Both the position numbers and the translations under genes were made by a program. A stretch of 64,000 nucleotides of DNA from LMUY01 sp964247705 (GTDB lineage: Bacteria > Pseudomonadota > Alphaproteobacteria > Acetobacterales > Acetobacteraceae), in NCBI GenBank assembly GCA_964247705.1, contig CAXTVQ010000006.1, positions 1 through 64,000 on the forward strand, in the 5' to 3' direction. A model generated the notes under the pieces. It made no database searches, was not told the DNA's origin, and was given only the letters and a program-made list of their open reading frames with translations. Shown piece after piece: positions 35,994-44,488 of the stretch (its first letter is position 1; each line of letters opens with the position of its first letter).

Positions 35994-36015
35994 CCAGAGG
36001 ACCTGCGTCCTCTGG
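35994..36015. terminator. Hairpin between the MFS gene and frmA
   Basis: A perfect 9-bp stem, CCAGAGGAC and GTCCTCTGG with loop CTGC, lies 32 bases after the MFS stop. The preceding CTTCACCCCTTTATAAA matches, with one change and inverted, the sequence at 51326-51341, so both may belong to one dispersed intergenic repeat. Confidence 0.5.
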
Positions 36016-36067
36016 TGAGGTTTGGCGCAAAGCCGCAAGCTGCTTCGCAGCCGGGGAGTTACAGGAC

Positions 36068-37177
36068 ATGGACGTACGCGCAGCCGTCGCATTCGAGGCA
36101 GGTCAACCGCTCACCATCGAAACGGTGCAACTCGAGGGCCCCCGCGAAGGCGAAGTCCTCGTCGAGATCAAAGCCACCGGCATCTGCCACACCGACAAGT
36201 TCACCCTCTCCGGCGCCGACCCGGAAGGCCTGTTCCCCGCCATCCTCGGCCACGAAGGCGCCGGCATCGTGGTCGACGTCGGGCCCGGCGTCCGGACCCT
36301 GGCCAAGGGCGACCACGTCATCCCGCTCTACACGCCGGAATGCCGCGAGTGCGACTACTGCCTCAGCCGCAAGACCAACCTCTGCCAGAAGATCCGCATC
36401 ACCCAGGGCCGAGGCCTGATGCCGGACGGCACCAGCCGCTTCAGCTTCCAGGGCAAACCGGTGCTGCACTACATGGGCACCTCGACCTTCGCCAACTACA
36501 CCGTCGTCCCCGAGATCGCGCTGGCAAAGGTCCGCACGGACGCGCCGTTCGACAAGATCTGCTACATCGGCTGCGGCGTCACCACGGGCATCGGCGCCGT
36601 CATCTTCACCGCCAAGGTCCAAACCGGCGACAACGTCGTGGTCTTCGGCCTGGGCGGCATCGGCCTCAACGTCGTCCAGGGTGCCCGCCTCGCCGGCGCC
36701 GACATGATCGTCGGCGTGGACGTGAACCCAGGCCGCCGCGAACTGGCCGAGAAGTTCGGCATGACCCATTTCGTCAACCCGAAGGAGGTCGAAGGCGACA
36801 TTGTCCCCCATCTCGTGAACCTGACCAAAGGCGGTGCCGACCACAGCTTCGAATGCGTCGGCAACACCACCCTGATGCGTCAGGCGCTGGAATGCGCCCA
36901 CAAGGGCTGGGGTAAGTCCACCATCATCGGCGTCGCCGGCGCCGGGCAGGAAATCAGCACCCGGCCGTTCCAACTGGTGACCGGCCGGGTCTGGCAGGGC
37001 AGCGCGTTCGGCGGCGCGCGCGGCCGGACGGACGTGCCGCGGATCGTGGACTGGTACATGGAGGGCAAGATCAACATCGACGACCTGATCACCCACATCC
37101 TGCCGCTCGACCAGATCAACGAGGGCTTCGACCTCATGACGCGCGGGGAAAGCATCCGCAGCGTGGTGGTCTACTGA
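36068..37177 (+). CDS. frmA: S-(hydroxymethyl)glutathione dehydrogenase / class III alcohol dehydrogenase
   Basis: A 369-residue zinc alcohol dehydrogenase that oxidises the formaldehyde-glutathione adduct. Catalytic zinc ligands Cys40, His62 and Glu63 (GICHTD, GHEGAG) are present. The structural zinc ligands are Cys92, Cys95, Cys98 and Cys106. The Rossmann motif GLGGIGLNVVQGA is near 197. Length and class III features are normal. No frmB esterase or frmR regulator is adjacent. The P-loop kinase reading frame overlaps its stop codon. Confidence 0.95.
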   Translation: MDVRAAVAFEAGQPLTIETVQLEGPREGEVLVEIKATGICHTDKFTLSGADPEGLFPAILGHEGAGIVVDVGPGVRTLAKGDHVIPLYTPECRECDYCLSRKTNLCQKIRITQGRGLMPDGTSRFSFQGKPVLHYMGTSTFANYTVVPEIALAKVRTDAPFDKICYIGCGVTTGIGAVIFTAKVQTGDNVVVFGLGGIGLNVVQGARLAGADMIVGVDVNPGRRELAEKFGMTHFVNPKEVEGDIVPHLVNLTKGGADHSFECVGNTTLMRQALECAHKGWGKSTIIGVAGAGQEISTRPFQLVTGRVWQGSAFGGARGRTDVPRIVDWYMEGKINIDDLITHILPLDQINEGFDLMTRGESIRSVVVY

Positions 37178-37683
37178 CGGCGCTCCTCGTCGCGTTCAGC
37201 GGGCTGCCGGGCACGGGCAAGAGCACGCTTGCCGGCGCGCTGGCCCGCGCGCTGGACGCCACCATCCTGCGGATCGACGTGATCGAACAAGCGATCCGCG
37301 CGGCGGGCGAAACCGTCGGTACGGCCGGCTACCTCGTCGGCAACGCCCTGGCCGAGGCGAACCTGACCATCGGCCGGACCGTGGTCGCGGATAGCGTGAA
37401 CCCGCTCCGGACCACACGGCAGGCATGGCGCCGGGCAGCGGAGCGGGCCGGGGCCGCGCTGGTGGACGTGGAGGTTGTCTGCTCCGACCCGGCAGAGCAT
37501 CGGCGCCGGATCGAGGAGAGGGTGACCGATATCGAAGGCCTGGTGCTACCCCGATGGGAGAACGTCGTGCTGCGCCCCTATGAGCCCTGGGACAGCCCGG
37601 TGACCGTGATCGACACGGCAGCCATGAGTGTGACCGAAGCAGTGGTAACGATCCGGGCAGCTATAACTCAGGGCCGCTCGTAA
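37174..37683 (+). CDS. P-loop (AAA-type) small kinase-like protein, probable CTG start
   Basis: A 169-residue P-loop protein, with LTALLVAFSGLPGTGKSTL at the N-terminus (Walker A GLPGTGKST), ILRIDVIEQAI, and a C-terminal VTVIDTA. It resembles small zeta-toxin/adenylyl-sulfate-kinase-like NTPases common in proteobacteria. No ATG, GTG or TTG precedes the Walker A motif in this frame. CTG at 37174 overlaps the frmA stop (CTGA) and is the best start. The next canonical start, GTG at 37279, would delete the P-loop. It ends within an 18-bp tandem repeat. Confidence 0.72.
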   Translation: MTALLVAFSGLPGTGKSTLAGALARALDATILRIDVIEQAIRAAGETVGTAGYLVGNALAEANLTIGRTVVADSVNPLRTTRQAWRRAAERAGAALVDVEVVCSDPAEHRRRIEERVTDIEGLVLPRWENVVLRPYEPWDSPVTVIDTAAMSVTEAVVTIRAAITQGRS

Positions 37684-37882
37684 ACTCAGGGCCGCTCGTA
37701 AACTCAGGGCCGCTCGTAGATCCCCACNNNNNNNNNNNNNNNNNNNNNNNNNNNNNNNNNNNNNNNNNNNNNNNNNNNNNNNNNNNNNNNNNNNNNNNNN
37801 NNNNNNNNNNNNNNNNNNNNNNNNNNNGCCGCTCGTAAACTCAGGGCCGCTCGTAAACTCAGGGCCGCTCGTAGATCCCCAC
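37665..37882. repeat. 18-bp tandem repeat interrupted by a 100-N assembly gap
   Basis: The unit AACTCAGGGCCGCTCGTA occurs three times in a row at 37665-37718, and part plus two full copies reappear after the gap (37828-37873). The 55 bases on each side of the N run (37673-37727 and 37828-37882) are identical. The repeat lies at the meeting point of two convergent genes. Each unit carries the TAA stop of the plus-strand kinase and, inverted, the TGA stop of the PEBP gene. True copy number is unresolved. Confidence 0.85.
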
Positions 37883-38419
37883 CAGCCGGCCGTGCCCAAG
37901 CAGGCTCCAGCGGGCAGCCAGCCGCAACGCTCCGCGCCCAACGACCCGGCGCGGTGCAAACGGCATGGACAGAGCCAGGATTTGGAACACGTAGCGGTGC
38001 GGCCCGTGGCCCGGGATCGGGCTGGGCGGCAACCAGCCGCGCCGGCCAAAGGAGTTGCGCCCCGCGGCGAACATCCGGCTCGGCCCCATCTGTTTCGGCA
38101 CCGCCGCCTCGGCAACGCCACTCAACGTCGGCGGGATCCGGTTCAGCAGCAAATGCACGAGCGGTTGCGGGAACGGCGCGTCCACATCCTCCACGATCAA
38201 GGCGAGTGAAGCCGTGCCCTCCGGCAAGCGAGACCATTGCAACGGCGGCGACAACCCGGCGCCATCCGCCGTGAAACGCACCGGCATGGCCGCGTGATCG
38301 TCGAAAGCGGCCGAAGTCAGCGCCATGGTGCGCAGGCCATGGCGCGCAGTGAGCGTCGTGCTCAACCCAGGGCGGATGTCATGGAGCACGTAGCCGAGAG
38401 TCGAGGCGAGTCCGGGCAT
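37859..38419 (-). CDS. YbhB/YbcL family Raf kinase inhibitor-like (PEBP) protein
   Basis: A 186-residue phosphatidylethanolamine-binding-protein fold. FTADGAGLSPPLQWSRLP near 50-67 and LALIVEDVDAP near 73 are the family signature. The C-terminus, HRYVFQILAL near 141, fits as well. Bacterial members have no settled role. The last codons (GIYERP) and the stop fall in the 18-bp tandem repeat. It is downstream of the paoABC set on the same strand, separated by a 12-bp-stem hairpin. Confidence 0.9.
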   Translation of the reverse strand: MPGLASTLGYVLHDIRPGLSTTLTARHGLRTMALTSAAFDDHAAMPVRFTADGAGLSPPLQWSRLPEGTASLALIVEDVDAPFPQPLVHLLLNRIPPTLSGVAEAAVPKQMGPSRMFAAGRNSFGRRGWLPPSPIPGHGPHRYVFQILALSMPFAPRRVVGRGALRLAARWSLLGHGRLVGIYERP

Positions 38420-38436
38420 GCTGGTATCTCCGGTGG

Positions 38437-38473
38437 CTCCTCCCTCTCGCGTCCAGCACGGGAGAGGGAGGAG
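38437..38473. terminator. Hairpin after paoC
   Basis: A perfect 12-bp inverted repeat, CTCCTCCCTCTC and GAGAGGGAGGAG with a 13-base loop, lies seven bases beyond the paoC stop on the minus strand. It is a likely terminator for the aldehyde dehydrogenase operon, without a T-tract. Confidence 0.55.
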
Positions 38474-38479
38474 AGGAGC

Positions 38480-40705
38480 TCAGTTCGGCAGTAGATCCTG
38501 CACCTGGATCGGCGTCTTGCGAACCCGGATCCCGGTCGCGTGATACACCGCATTCCCGATCGCGGCGTTCATCCCCACGATGCCGATCTCGCCCACGCAC
38601 TTGGCGCCGATCGCGTTGATGATCGTGTCCTCCTCGTGGATCGTCTCCACCACGACCTCGCCGATATCCGCACTGGTGGACACGTGGTACCCGGCTAGGT
38701 CGGAGTTCGCGAAACGCGCCTGCGGCCGGTCGATCTGGCTCTCCTCATGCAGCGCGAAGCTTGCCCCCCAGACCATCCCGCCCATCAGGTTGCTGCGCGC
38801 CGTGCGCGGGTTGATGATCCGCCCGCATGCGAACACGCCCACCATCCGCGACACCCGGATCGTGCGCAGCAACGGGTCCACCCGCACCTCGGCGAACTGC
38901 GCGCCGAACGAGTAGCTCGCCGCTTTCTCCGTCACCGGCCCGGCGAACGACATGCCGCCGGCCAGGCCGGCCCGCATCTTGTCGTCGTCCATCGACTCCG
39001 GCTTCCAGTCCGCCGTCACCTCGATCACACCGCCCGTCATCGTCGCCAGCACCTCGGTCGCCGGCCGACCCTTGCCGTCCGGGCCGATCACTTGGCCGCC
39101 CACCAGCGTGTAGCCCGCGCCACCCGCCGCCTGCAGCAGCTTGTCGCGCACCTGCGTGGCCGCGACATGGATCGCCGATCCGGCAGATCCCGTGGTGATC
39201 GACCCGCCAGCGACCGGGCCGGACGGCAGCGTGCTGTCGCCCAAATGGACGCGCACCTTCTCGTTCGGCACGCCCAGCACGTCCGCCGCAACCTGGCCCA
39301 GCACCGTGTAAGCGCCCGTCCCGAGGTCATGCGCGCCGCACGAAACCACGCAGGTGCCATCCGCGGAAAACCGAACCCGCGCCGAGGATGGCGCCATTGC
39401 CGACGGGTAGCACGCGGTGGCGCACCCATAGCCGATCAGCGTGCCGTCCGGAGCCGTCATCGAGCCGGCCGCCGGGCTGCGCTTGCTCCAGCCGAACAGC
39501 TCGGCGCCGCGGCGATAGCACTGCACCAGCGAGCGGCTGCTCCACGGCCGGCCCTCGATCGGGTCGCGCGGCGGCTCGTTCTTGATGCGCAGCTCCACCG
39601 GGTCCATGCCCAGGGCGACTGCCAACTCGTCCACCGCGCACTCGAAGCCGAAGAACCCGGGCGCCTCGGCGGGAGCGCGCTGGAAGCCCGGCGTGTTCAC
39701 GTCCGTGGACACCACCGACTCGCGAATGCGGATGTTGGGCGACTGGTACATCCGCCCGGTCACGTCCGTCACGGCGAACGCCACGTGGTCGATCTTCGCA
39801 CTCTGGCCGGCCTGCTCGTGCATCACGGCCGTGAGCGTACCGTCGCGCTCGGCCGCCAGGCGGATGCGGCTCTTGGTCGCCGGGCGGAAGGAGCCGACGG
39901 TGAACATCGCCTCGCGCGGCACCATCAGCTTCACCGGCCGCTTCAGCCGCTGCGCCGCCATTGCGACCAGCACGGTGTGCGGCAGGATCGTGGCCTTGCT
40001 GCCGAAACCGCCGCCGACATACGGGCACTCGACGTGGACGTCCTCCATCGGGATGCCGAAGATCGCCGCCAGCCCAGCCTGGTTGCCCACCACCCACTGG
40101 CTAGGCGCATTGATCAATAGCTTGCCATTGCGCCAGGCAGCCGTCGTGGACCACAGCTCGATCGGATTGTGGTGCTGCGCCGGGGTGTAATACGTGGAGT
40201 CCACCTTGACCGGCGCCGAACCGAAGGCGGCTACGGCGTCCCCGATGTCGGTGGCCTTCTCCTCGTCGTCCTCTTCCTCGACGCCCGGATCGTCCATCGC
40301 AGCCGACGCGGGCTGCTGCGCATAGTCGATGCGGACCTTGCGGGAAGCCTCCTCGGCCGCCTCCTGCGTATCCGCCACGATCAGGGCCACGATCTGCCCC
40401 GAGTAGTGGATCTCGTCGGACGTCAGCGGCAGGAAGGAGGACTGCATGTGCCCGCCCTTCATGGCGAACGTCTCCTCCCCCAGCGAGCCGTTGAAGCTGC
40501 GGTGGGTCAGCACGAGTTGCACGCCCGGCACCGCCTCCGCCTCGGACGTGTCCATGCGGGTGATGCGTCCCCGGGCGACGGCGCTGGTGGTCAGCGCGGC
40601 ATAGGCGGCGCCGGCGTGGGGGAAATCGGCGGCGTATTGCGCGGCGCCGGCGGCCTTGGCGGCAGCGTCTCGGCGGACGACGGGCAAACCAATGCTTCCG
40701 TCCAT
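38480..40705 (-). CDS. paoC: PaoC-type aldehyde dehydrogenase, molybdenum-binding subunit
   Basis: A 741-residue large subunit of the xanthine oxidase family. It is nearest to the periplasmic aldehyde oxidoreductase PaoC or YagR. The first domain (20-130) and the molybdopterin domains follow the family order. GGGFGSKA near 245 and VGEIGIVGMNAAIGNA near 710 bind the cofactor. The catalytic Glu lies in the GEIG segment. The start MDGSIGLPVVRRD follows GAGGAG. It is the last of three co-directional genes. Confidence 0.93.
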   Translation of the reverse strand: MDGSIGLPVVRRDAAAKAAGAAQYAADFPHAGAAYAALTTSAVARGRITRMDTSEAEAVPGVQLVLTHRSFNGSLGEETFAMKGGHMQSSFLPLTSDEIHYSGQIVALIVADTQEAAEEASRKVRIDYAQQPASAAMDDPGVEEEDDEEKATDIGDAVAAFGSAPVKVDSTYYTPAQHHNPIELWSTTAAWRNGKLLINAPSQWVVGNQAGLAAIFGIPMEDVHVECPYVGGGFGSKATILPHTVLVAMAAQRLKRPVKLMVPREAMFTVGSFRPATKSRIRLAAERDGTLTAVMHEQAGQSAKIDHVAFAVTDVTGRMYQSPNIRIRESVVSTDVNTPGFQRAPAEAPGFFGFECAVDELAVALGMDPVELRIKNEPPRDPIEGRPWSSRSLVQCYRRGAELFGWSKRSPAAGSMTAPDGTLIGYGCATACYPSAMAPSSARVRFSADGTCVVSCGAHDLGTGAYTVLGQVAADVLGVPNEKVRVHLGDSTLPSGPVAGGSITTGSAGSAIHVAATQVRDKLLQAAGGAGYTLVGGQVIGPDGKGRPATEVLATMTGGVIEVTADWKPESMDDDKMRAGLAGGMSFAGPVTEKAASYSFGAQFAEVRVDPLLRTIRVSRMVGVFACGRIINPRTARSNLMGGMVWGASFALHEESQIDRPQARFANSDLAGYHVSTSADIGEVVVETIHEEDTIINAIGAKCVGEIGIVGMNAAIGNAVYHATGIRVRKTPIQVQDLLPN

Positions 40706-40709
40706 AAGT

Positions 40710-41693
40710 CTAGCTCCTCTTGCTTGCAGTGAGCGCGGCGCGCGCAACGGTGCGGCGGCCCAGCTCGATCTTGAATGCGTTGTGCCGGCCGGGCTTGGCC
40801 CCGGTGAACGCGGCCTCCCCGGCCTGGAGTGCCGTGGCCTCGGTCAAACGGCAGCCCCTGAGCGCCGCCTCCGCTTCGTGCGAGCGCCACGGTTTGGAAG
40901 CGACGCCGCCCAGCGACACGCGGGCATCGGTCACCATTTCGCCATCCATCTCCAGGGCGACGGCGGCGGAGACGAGGGCGTAGGCATAGCTCTGCCGGTC
41001 CCGCACCTTCACATAGGTCGAGCGGCGGCCGAGCGGCGTTGCCTGCACGGTGATGGCGGTCACGATCTCGCCAGGTTGCAGCACGGTCTCGACCGCCGGG
41101 TCATCGCCGTATGCGGTGTGGAAGTCGGCAAATGGCACGGTCCGGGTACTGGCGGCGGAGCGGATCTCGACCGCCGTGTCGAAGGCGGCCAGCGCCGTGC
41201 CCCAGTCGCCCGGGTAGTTGGCGACGCAGCGCTCGGAGATGCCGAACAGCGCCATCTCGCGGTCCTCGCCGTTCAGCGCACTGCAGCCCGAACCCGGCAC
41301 GCGCTTGTTGCAGGCGGACACGCCGTTGCGGAAATACGGGCAGCGGGTGCGCTGCAGGATGTTGCCGCCGAGCGTGGCCGCGATGCGCAACTGCTGGGAC
41401 GAGGCCAGCGCCAGGCTCTCGGTCAGCGCCGGATAATCCCGCAGCAACGTCGCGTTTTCCGCCGTGTCCGCCATGCGGGCGAGCGCGCCGAAGCGGATCA
41501 CCGGCCCCGACGTCTCGACCCCATCCAGTCCAGGAAGGTGGCCGATATCGACAAGGTGGTCGGGCGCCGTCAGATCCCCACGCATGAGGTCGACCATCGT
41601 GGTGCCGCCGGCCATGATTGCGGCGCCGGGCTGGGCGGCGTCGTGCAGCGCGGCCTCGAGCGAGTCCGGGCGGGCATAGCTGAATGGCTGCAT
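40710..41693 (-). CDS. paoB: PaoB-type aldehyde dehydrogenase, FAD-binding subunit
   Basis: A 327-residue medium subunit. The FAD motif AGGTTMVDLMR near 28 and TLGGNILQRTRCPYFR near 106 are conserved. Four cysteines around 117-140 (in RTRCPYF, SACNKR, GSGCSAL and further) match the [4Fe-4S] insert peculiar to PaoB-like subunits. Electrons pass from the molybdenum subunit through PaoA to FAD here. The ATG follows the paoA stop by one base. Confidence 0.93.
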   Translation of the reverse strand: MQPFSYARPDSLEAALHDAAQPGAAIMAGGTTMVDLMRGDLTAPDHLVDIGHLPGLDGVETSGPVIRFGALARMADTAENATLLRDYPALTESLALASSQQLRIAATLGGNILQRTRCPYFRNGVSACNKRVPGSGCSALNGEDREMALFGISERCVANYPGDWGTALAAFDTAVEIRSAASTRTVPFADFHTAYGDDPAVETVLQPGEIVTAITVQATPLGRRSTYVKVRDRQSYAYALVSAAVALEMDGEMVTDARVSLGGVASKPWRSHEAEAALRGCRLTEATALQAGEAAFTGAKPGRHNAFKIELGRRTVARAALTASKRS

Positions 41694-41694
41694 G

Positions 41695-42192
41695 TCAGGC
41701 CGCCCGTGCTGGAATGGAACCGGCTTGCGCGACGTCGCGGATCGCGGCGACGATATTGGGGTAGGCGCCGCAGCGGCAGAGATTGCCCGACATGTACTCG
41801 CGGATGTCCGTGTCCGAGTGCGCGTGGCCCTCCTCGATACAGGCGACCGCCGAGATGATCTGACCCGGCGTGCAGTAGCCGCACTGCAGCGCGTCGTGCG
41901 CGGCGAAGGCCGCCTGCATCGGATGCGGCGTGCCGTCGGCCTCGGCCAAGCCCTCGATCGTCGTGACGCTGGCGCCGGAGGCGGCGGCGGCCAGCACGAG
42001 GCAGGATAGTTGCCGGCGTCCGTCGAGAAGCACCGTGCAGGCGCCGCACGTCCCGTGGTTGCAGCCGACCTTGGTGCCGGTGAGGCCGAGATGTTCGCGC
42101 AGGGTGTCCAGCAACGTCGTGCGCGTATCCAGTGTCAAGCTATGGGTCTGGCCGTTGACGGTCAGCGTCACTTGCGTGGTCGAGGCAGGCAT
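41695..42192 (-). CDS. paoA: PaoA-type aldehyde dehydrogenase, [2Fe-2S] subunit
   Basis: A 165-residue small subunit. One plant-type [2Fe-2S] cluster is bound by Cys44, 49, 52 and 64, and a second by Cys104, 107, 139 and 141. The start at 42192 (MPASTTQVTL) has GGAG eight bases upstream. An in-frame ATG at 42231 would add 13 residues. Neither form has the Tat signal seen in E. coli PaoA, so the complex is probably cytoplasmic here. Confidence 0.93.
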   Translation of the reverse strand: MPASTTQVTLTVNGQTHSLTLDTRTTLLDTLREHLGLTGTKVGCNHGTCGACTVLLDGRRQLSCLVLAAAASGASVTTIEGLAEADGTPHPMQAAFAAHDALQCGYCTPGQIISAVACIEEGHAHSDTDIREYMSGNLCRCGAYPNIVAAIRDVAQAGSIPARAA

Positions 42193-42483
42193 GGAGGCAC
42201 TCCGCAGCGGTGAGAGGGTCGCTTGGGGCATGAAGCAACGCTGCGACCGGGAGTTGCATGTTCCTTGACGCCGACCGGAAAGCGACAGCGGCGGGAACGG
42301 CCCTGCACTCACGGACCGAAGCAGCCCGATGTGCAGGCTTGCACCGCACTGTTCCTGCATCCGACCTTAGTGGCTGAACCCCGGCACGTTTGCATTGCAC
42401 GGGCTCACGCGGGTGTTATAACGCTCATTAACGTCTCGATACCGTTTCTTTTCGACGACGGGAGCATCTGTCCGGAGTACGCA

Positions 42484-43083
42484 GTGGTCATTCAATTCCA
42501 CACCCTTCTGCTGACACTCCACCTCACCGCTCTCGCCGTCGGCCTGGGTGCGGCCCTGTTGGCGGACTGGATCGCCGTGACCCGGATCCTGTTCGGACGG
42601 CTGTCCGAGCGGGCGGCCACCCAGCTCCAGGATTTGTCTGCGGCCGTGTCGATCGGATTGGGAATGCTCTGGTGCAGCGGCATCGTGCTGGTGTTCGACA
42701 ATGCAGTCAGGACGCCGGCGACACTCGGCAACGAGAAGCTCTGGGCCAAGCTGCTCATCGTCACGGTGCTGACGGCGAATGCGATCGTCTTGCACAAGCT
42801 TGCCCTTCCACTCGTACGGGCAAGAGTCGGGCAGACATTGTTCGAACGGCGGCAGTATGGCACCCGGCTGCTGTGCGCCTTGATTGCCGCAGTGTCGTTC
42901 ACGTCTTGGGTTTCCGCCCTCTTCCTCGGTGTCGCACGGGAGTTGAATGGGGCTGTGACCATGGTCGACGTGCTGTGGTACTACTCGTGCGTCTTGTGCC
43001 TGACTTGGCTCATCGGGTTCACGCTGTGCCATTTCGCAGGCCATCGATCCGTCGAGCGCGAGCAGGTCGTCGAGTTGAGCTGA
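42484..43083 (+). CDS. Hypothetical inner-membrane protein
   Basis: A 199-residue protein with about five hydrophobic segments (roughly 5-30, 55-75, 85-105, 130-155, 165-185). Histidines near the membrane edges (FHTLLLTLHLT, VLHKLALP, LCHFAGHRS) could hold haem or metal, as in DUF2269/CopD-like families, but I cannot assign one. The start is GTG with GGAG six bases before it. It is divergent from paoABC, with 291 bases of shared upstream sequence. Confidence 0.65.
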   Translation: MVIQFHTLLLTLHLTALAVGLGAALLADWIAVTRILFGRLSERAATQLQDLSAAVSIGLGMLWCSGIVLVFDNAVRTPATLGNEKLWAKLLIVTVLTANAIVLHKLALPLVRARVGQTLFERRQYGTRLLCALIAAVSFTSWVSALFLGVARELNGAVTMVDVLWYYSCVLCLTWLIGFTLCHFAGHRSVEREQVVELS

Positions 43084-43219
43084 CCGACCTGCGGCAACGC
43101 CCGTATGGGCTCGGCCGGCTCGCATGCAGGCGCTCCCATTGCCGCGGCGCGCGGCGCGCCATACGTTACAGGACAACGAGTCGGGGTGCCCCCGCGACAA
43201 CGCCCGGGAAAGAGCCGAA

Positions 43220-44488
43220 ATGCCCGCCATCCCCACAAGCAACGCACCCCTGTCACGACATGCGATGGCCTACGTCCTGGCCGGCGGCCGCGGCTCGCGC
43301 CTGCACGAGATGACGGATGCCCGCGCCAAGCCCGCCGTATATTTCGGCGGCAAGAGCCGGATCATCGACTTCGCCCTCTCCAATGCCCTCAACTCGGGCA
43401 TCAGGCGCATCGGCGTGGCCACGCAATACAAGGCGCACTCGCTGATCCGCCACCTGCAGCGCGGTTGGAATTTCTTCCGCCCCGAGCGCAACGAGAGCTT
43501 CGACATCCTGCCCGCCAGCCAGCGCATCAGCGAAACCGCCTGGTATGCCGGCACGGCCGACGCCGTGTATCAGAACATCGACATCATCGAGAGCTATGCC
43601 CCGCAATACATCGTCCTGCTCGCCGGCGACCACGTCTACAAAATGGATTACGAGCCGATGCTGCAGCAGCACGTGCAGCAAGGTGCCGACGTCACCATCG
43701 GCTGCCTCGAAGTCCCGCGTATGGAGGCGACGGCATTCGGCGTGATGCACGTGGACGCGGAGGACCGGTTGATCGACTTCCTGGAGAAGCCGGCCGATCC
43801 CCCTGGAATCCCGGACCGGCCGGACATGGCGCTGGCCTCGATGGGCATCTACGTGTTCGAGACCGGGTTCCTGTTCAGTCAACTCCGCCGGGATGCCGCA
43901 GACCCGCATTCGGCGCGCGATTTCGGGCGCGACATAATCCCGTACATCGTCAAGCACGGGAGTGCCGTAGCACACCGCTTTTCCCGCTCCTGCGTGCGGT
44001 CCAACTACGAATCGGAGGCCTATTGGCGCGACGTGGGCACGGTGGACGCATACTGGGCCGCGAATATCGACCTCACCGATGTGGTGCCGGCACTCGACCT
44101 GTATGACCAGGACTGGCCGATCTGGACCTACGGCGAGATCACGCCGCCCGCCAAGTTCGTCCATAACGACGACGGACGGCGCGGCATGGCCGTGGACTCG
44201 CTGGTGTCGGGCGGCTGCATCATCTCCGGATCGCGGGTGAACCGCTCGCTGCTGTTCACCGGGGTGCATGTCCACAGCTATGGCTGCCTGGATAATGCGG
44301 TGGTGATGCCGTACGTCTCGGTCGGGCGCGGCGCACGGCTGACCAACGTGGTGGTGGACCGTGGCGTCATCATCCCGGACAGGCTGGTGGTAGGGGAGGA
44401 CCCGGCGCTCGACGCCCAGCGGTTCCGCCGCACCCCCAAGGGCGTGTGCTTGATCACACAGGCGATGATCGACCAACTACCTGGATGA
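43220..44488 (+). CDS. glgC: Glucose-1-phosphate adenylyltransferase GlgC
   Basis: A 422-residue ADP-glucose pyrophosphorylase. It makes ADP-glucose for glycogen. The nucleotidyltransferase core has LAGGRGSRLHEMTDARAKPAVYFGGK (residues about 20-45), LLAGDHVYKMDY near 134 and FLEKP near 190. A left-handed beta-helix C-terminus with SGSRVNRSLLFTGV follows. Its stop overlaps the glgA start (ATGA), so the two enzymes are made together. Allosteric control by fructose-6-phosphate or pyruvate is usual for the family. Confidence 0.97.
   Translation: MPAIPTSNAPLSRHAMAYVLAGGRGSRLHEMTDARAKPAVYFGGKSRIIDFALSNALNSGIRRIGVATQYKAHSLIRHLQRGWNFFRPERNESFDILPASQRISETAWYAGTADAVYQNIDIIESYAPQYIVLLAGDHVYKMDYEPMLQQHVQQGADVTIGCLEVPRMEATAFGVMHVDAEDRLIDFLEKPADPPGIPDRPDMALASMGIYVFETGFLFSQLRRDAADPHSARDFGRDIIPYIVKHGSAVAHRFSRSCVRSNYESEAYWRDVGTVDAYWAANIDLTDVVPALDLYDQDWPIWTYGEITPPAKFVHNDDGRRGMAVDSLVSGGCIISGSRVNRSLLFTGVHVHSYGCLDNAVVMPYVSVGRGARLTNVVVDRGVIIPDRLVVGEDPALDAQRFRRTPKGVCLITQAMIDQLPG

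Noticed and set aside
35963..36067. Riboswitch upstream of frmA
   Set aside because: Only simple hairpins are seen; no known aptamer core was recognised.
37665..37882. CRISPR-like array
   Set aside because: The 18-bp units are directly adjacent with no spacers, so this is a simple tandem repeat.
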